DNA of 64,000 bases, taken from Treponema sp. GTDB taxonomy: Bacteria > Spirochaetota > Spirochaetia > Treponematales > Treponemataceae. The notes beneath the pieces were generated by a model. The model saw only the letters and a program-made list of their open reading frames with translations. It did not search any database and was not told the DNA's origin. Position numbers and translations under genes: made by a program. Location of the stretch: contig JAKSLX010000003.1 of assembly GCA_024400915.1 (NCBI GenBank), positions 133,405 through 197,404 of the forward strand, in the 5' to 3' direction. Positions 61,270 to 64,000 of the stretch are shown piece by piece (position 1 is the first letter of the stretch; every line of letters begins with the position of its first letter).

Positions 61270-62463
61270 ATGGCTGATTACATGCTGAGACATGCAGATT
61301 CATCAAAAGAAAAGAAAATTGATTCTGCCGCCAGAGTGTTTTTATTGATGTTTCTTTCCGTGATGCTTTGCTGCTGCTCAATGGATGATGGATCGGCTTC
61401 AAGAAAATCCATGGCCTATGAACCTGAACTTTCCGGCAGCACTTATTATTCAATCAAAGATGACTATATAGAAGCAAAAGTTTCAAAGGGAATCGAAATC
61501 TTCAGGCAGTGGATGTTCTCCAACGGCGGAAAAAGGCTTAATGCAACAGACTTCCAGATGGATATTCAGCTCCTGAAAAATATGGAATACGCAGGCGTTG
61601 AGTTTTTCGCTCGTGGGAGTCCGCTCAACAGTTACAGGTTTCAGATTTATTCCACAGGTCGTTTCCTCATTCAGAAAAATGAACCATATCAGAGTATAAA
61701 AGCTTGGGAAGACAAATGGAGTCCAGTCCTTGATCTTAAACCAGCTGACTCCAAGGTTGCTCTTTCCTCATTCAACAGGCTTGAGTTGCATACAGCGGAA
61801 AATGGTGATGTGCAGGTTTCCATGAATGGAAAAACCATTCTCACGATTGAGAAGAAAGATTTTATTTTCAAGATGCCTGGGGAACTTGGTATGATTTTTT
61901 CCACAAAAAGGGGACTTCCATTGTCTGAGGAAGAATATGCTGAAGCAAGGTTCAAGATTGTCAGCTATGGTAATTCTGCCGTTTCTCAATCTGTTGTGGA
62001 TGATTCAAAACTGGATATGGACAGAACTGAAGTCTATGGTCGCGGAAAAATTGACGGGCAGGATATTCTTTTGGATCATTACCAGTATTCAGCCGGAAGA
62101 GGATATGTCTACACAAAGGGAATGTATGGCGGCAAATTGTGGCTGGGTGAAGACGGTCAGTACCACGGACAGGCGGAAAGAACTTTGCTGGACGGTTACA
62201 GCTCTGGATGGGCCGTGGGACTTGTCTATCCATTCAATGTAAAGGATATGAAATTCCTTGAATTCACTTCAACCGGGAAAAAATCCGTCAACGGGACTTT
62301 TGGGACTAAAAGCAGGGAATGGTCTTTGACTTCTGGTTCCACGGTGGATTGCAAGATTGATATGGCAACCAAAAAGCTTAATCTCACCATAAAAGGCAGC
62401 ATCCAGAATTCCGGCGTAAAGAAAAATGTTGATCTGTCCTATGACGGTGAAGGCTGGGAATAG
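61270..62463 (+). CDS. Predicted lipoprotein with concanavalin-like domain
   Basis: 397 residues. The N-terminus has a long polar stretch before the hydrophobic core and ends in VMLCCCS, an irregular lipobox. Residues about 50-235 resemble a concanavalin-A-like or DUF1080 jelly roll (NRLELHTAENGDVQVSMNG, then GELGMIFSTKRG). The C-terminal half is beta-rich with repeated GKIDGQD- and GQAERTL-like turns. AGGAG supports the start. Possible sugar or surface binding; unproven. It probably shares a transcript with the preceding short lipoprotein gene. Confidence 0.65.
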   Translation: MADYMLRHADSSKEKKIDSAARVFLLMFLSVMLCCCSMDDGSASRKSMAYEPELSGSTYYSIKDDYIEAKVSKGIEIFRQWMFSNGGKRLNATDFQMDIQLLKNMEYAGVEFFARGSPLNSYRFQIYSTGRFLIQKNEPYQSIKAWEDKWSPVLDLKPADSKVALSSFNRLELHTAENGDVQVSMNGKTILTIEKKDFIFKMPGELGMIFSTKRGLPLSEEEYAEARFKIVSYGNSAVSQSVVDDSKLDMDRTEVYGRGKIDGQDILLDHYQYSAGRGYVYTKGMYGGKLWLGEDGQYHGQAERTLLDGYSSGWAVGLVYPFNVKDMKFLEFTSTGKKSVNGTFGTKSREWSLTSGSTVDCKIDMATKKLNLTIKGSIQNSGVKKNVDLSYDGEGWE

Positions 62464-62843
62464 GTGACAACTTGACAATCCTATGGCAGCCAGTAAGTCG
62501 AAAAAAAATTTGAAAAGAGTGTTTTTCTTCATGATATGTACAATATTGATGGAGTTTGCTTAATTTTTTAGGTAAGCTTTATATGAAAATCTAATGAGTG
62601 AAATTGACTCGCCTGTTGGGCAGAACCTGCAGGGTTCGATTTCCGACAACAAGCAATAAAATCAAAAGAGTTTAAAAAAGAAAAACCTTAAAGTAGTTTA
62701 AAGTATTGAACATGTAACTTTATTTACTTTTTGTTGAAGTAAATAAAAAGCAGCAGCTGATTCATCAACTAATTAAACTATTGGTTTACTATTTATCTTG
62801 TTTTCTGAATAACAAAATTTGAAAATTGTACTATATTATAAAT
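62464..62843. other. AT-rich non-coding region before the PD-(D/E)XK gene
   Basis: 380 bases with no gene-like open frame. It holds an 11-base perfect inverted repeat (TTTATTTACTT at 62719-62729 with AAGTAAATAAA at 62737-62747), a T-arm-like segment around 62614-62651 that does not fold as a tRNA, and mostly A/T sequence with no clear -35/-10 pair. The composition differs from the flanking genes and fits an accessory insertion. Confidence 0.5.
62719..62747. repeat. Perfect 11-base inverted repeat
   Basis: TTTATTTACTT (62719-62729) and AAGTAAATAAA (62737-62747) are separated by seven bases. It is AT-only except for one G:C pair per arm, about 100 bases upstream of the nuclease-family gene. 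Confidence 0.6.
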
Positions 62844-63662
62844 ATGGAAAGTATTGAAAAACTTTTTGATTCTCGAATCATCGAAAAAGTTATGAGCCTT
62901 CGTCTTATGGATGATGACTTAATGACGAAAGTGTTTTCTGATGATCTCAAAACTACTGAATTCATTTTAAGAATTCTGATGCAGAAAGATGACTTGAGGG
63001 TTATTGAAAGTCATGGTAAAAACGAATTGCACAATATATTCGGACGTTCTATAAAGCTTGATGTTCTGGCAGAAGATTCGAATCATAACTTGTTTAATGT
63101 AGAAATTCAGAGGGCGGATAAGGGTGCTGAACCTAAACGTTCGAGATACCATGCTGCAATGCTGGATTCTCATTTTCTTGAGAAAGGTAGACATTTTAAT
63201 GAATTAAAACCTACATATATAATTTTCATTACAGAGAATGATATTTGGAAAAAGGACCTTCCTGTTTATGAGATTGAAAAATTGATTAAAGGAACGGACT
63301 TGCATTTTGAAGATGATTTGCATATCCTATATGTGAATGGAGCATACAGGGGTGATGATCCTTTGGGTACTTTGATGCATGACTTCAGTTGCAGTAACCC
63401 AGACGAAATGAAATATGAAGAGCTTGCCCAAAAGGTAAGGTATTACAAGCAGGAAACTGAAGGAGTTAAGACTATGTGTAAAGCTTTTGAAGAATTAAGT
63501 CAGGTAATTGGGGCTGAAATGGTTGCAGAAAGAAATATAGAAGTTGCTGAAACATTGCTTAAGCAGAATTTACTGCCTGTTGATAAAATTGCAGAAGCTT
63601 CGGGCTTGACTGTTGAAGAAATTGAAGAAATTGCTAGGAAACTTAAGGCAACCAGTAATTGA
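62844..63662 (+). CDS. PD-(D/E)XK nuclease-family transposase-like protein (Rpn type)
   Basis: 272 residues from the ATG at 62844; a TTG at 62826 is the alternative. The N-terminal domain carries the restriction-endonuclease-like core SIKLDVLAED...NVEIQ (Asp and Glu-x-Gln) of the Rpn/PDDEXK_2 family, followed by a helical region and a C-terminal helix-turn-helix-like segment (LLKQNLLPVDKIAEASGLTVEEIEEI). Rpn proteins promote RecA-independent recombination and often occur in variable copies in spirochaete and gut-bacterial genomes. It stands alone, flanked by AT-rich sequence, a terminator and an IS end. Confidence 0.85.
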   Translation: MESIEKLFDSRIIEKVMSLRLMDDDLMTKVFSDDLKTTEFILRILMQKDDLRVIESHGKNELHNIFGRSIKLDVLAEDSNHNLFNVEIQRADKGAEPKRSRYHAAMLDSHFLEKGRHFNELKPTYIIFITENDIWKKDLPVYEIEKLIKGTDLHFEDDLHILYVNGAYRGDDPLGTLMHDFSCSNPDEMKYEELAQKVRYYKQETEGVKTMCKAFEELSQVIGAEMVAERNIEVAETLLKQNLLPVDKIAEASGLTVEEIEEIARKLKATSN

Positions 63663-63685
63663 TTAGATTTTAGAATTTGTTATAA

Positions 63686-63725
63686 ATCCCCGGATAAAAA
63701 ATTTTGTCCGGGGTATTTTATTTTA
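63686..63725 (+). terminator. Rho-independent terminator
   Basis: CCCCGGA (63688-63694) pairs with TCCGGGG (63707-63713) around a twelve-base loop, followed by TATTTTATTTT. It ends the nuclease-family gene. Confidence 0.8.
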
Positions 63726-63793
63726 AATTTAGCTGTGTTTTATTTTATAGGTTTCATTCATTTCATACTGTAAGTGGTTTATAATTGGATGAG

Positions 63794-63854
63794 GGCTACG
63801 CCCCTTGGCCTATGGCCAATTCCCTGTTCCACATCAGATTCATCTGATGTGGAA
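63794..63854. repeat. Three consecutive hairpins (REP-like element)
   Basis: Adjacent perfect inverted repeats: GGGC-TAC-GCCC (about 63794-63803), TTGGCC-TAT-GGCCAA (63805-63819) and TTCCACATCAGA-TTCA-TCTGATGTGGAA (63827-63854). Their order and tight packing resemble REP/BIME or MITE-type palindromic elements. They end 40 bases before the IS256-type end. No gene overlaps them. Confidence 0.6.
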
Positions 63855-63891
63855 AAAATTTTTAAACTAATTATGTTATAAAATACTCTAA

Positions 63892-64000
63892 GAGACCCTG
63901 TCATAAAATCTGTGTAAATGGCAAGGTTTAATTAAAAGCGGGAATACGCCCGTCAAAAAGAATCGCAAATTGGTTTACCGCCAGCCCCCAGTCTTTTATG
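63892..64000 (-). mobile_element. Right part of an IS256-family insertion sequence (cut by the window)
   Basis: The outer end reads GAGACCCTGTCATAAAATC (from about 63892) and continues into TGTGTAAA, a pattern common to IS256-family terminal inverted repeats. Immediately inside it, the minus strand encodes the end of a transposase. The element continues past the window edge. The target duplication cannot be checked because the other end is not visible. Confidence 0.65.
63928..64000 (-). CDS. IS256-family transposase, C-terminal end (partial)
   Basis: The last 23 residues are readable on the minus strand and match the conserved IS256-family C-terminus (DWGLAVNQFAILFDGRIPAF, then Asn and stop). 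The tail W..AVNQF..LF..R is the family hallmark. The rest lies outside the window, so intactness is unknown. Confidence 0.75.
   Translation of the reverse strand, partial: IKDWGLAVNQFAILFDGRIPAFN

Noticed and set aside
62614..62651. tRNA-like segment containing GGGTTCGATT
   Set aside because: The T-loop consensus is present but the five-base T-stem does not pair, and no anticodon arm or acceptor stem is found; TGTTG and CAACA at its ends form only a short stem.

Overview
The window reads as a chromosomal segment of a host-associated spirochaete, most likely a gut or rumen Treponema. The evidence is the moderate GC content, many short-lipobox lipoproteins, a CdaA-CdaR c-di-AMP cassette, two adjacent DUF115 (motility accessory factor) genes, a eukaryote-like IleS, a ComEC without a beta-lactamase domain, and no LPS genes. 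This assignment is from gene content and protein style only; no database was searched. Coding density is high and most genes lie in short same-strand operons with ATGA-type overlaps.

Layout. 1-232: tail of an unidentified gene, then a strongly folded non-coding stretch. 0.2-10.3 kb: hisS (-), coaX and a clostripain-like lipoprotein (+), an orphan neuB (-), ileS with a hairpin leader, then two lipoproteins (+). 10.25-18.3 kb (-): a 1166-residue acidic repeat protein, two DUF115 proteins and a membrane protein with a degenerate GGDEF domain; the last three overlap one another. 18.5-23.1 kb: ftsB/divIC-like and tsaC (+), then an exported protein, smpB, hemW and lepB (-), and a 29-residue ribosomal-type microprotein (+). 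23.3-29.9 kb (+): dxs-folP-cdaA-cdaR-acpS-DUF2225-truA, a seven-gene operon. 29.9-34.0 kb (-): priA, family-4 uracil-DNA glycosylase, GT4 glycosyltransferase. 34.1-40.7 kb (+): two Wzi-like outer-membrane proteins, thiI, two exported or lipoprotein unknowns. 40.8-45.5 kb: hrpB (+), a 101-base nested inverted repeat, thrC and a CPBP protease (-). 45.6-55.7 kb (+): PilZ protein, exported helical-repeat protein, comEC, rsmA, yggS, membrane protein, two pseudouridine synthases, trpS, MATE transporter. 55.8-60.7 kb: an exported HEAT-type protein and a lipoprotein (-), then coaD, rpmF, acpP, rnc and a second MATE (+). 60.8-64.0 kb: two unknown lipoproteins, a PD-(D/E)XK nuclease-family gene, a three-hairpin repeat and the end of an IS256-type insertion sequence; this right edge looks like a mobile or accessory zone.

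Functional threads. NeuB makes a nonulosonic acid and DUF115 proteins are the family that transfers such sugars to flagellin, so the two loci may work together. c-di-AMP (CdaA/CdaR) and c-di-GMP (PilZ, degenerate GGDEF) signalling are both represented. The most unusual items are the acidic protein with a repeated short motif, the signal peptidase with arginine in place of the general-base lysine, the leader hairpin covering the ileS ribosome binding site, the nested 101-base inverted repeat, the folded RNA candidate downstream of hisS and the three-hairpin element beside the IS end. No CRISPR array, rRNA or tRNA gene was found.
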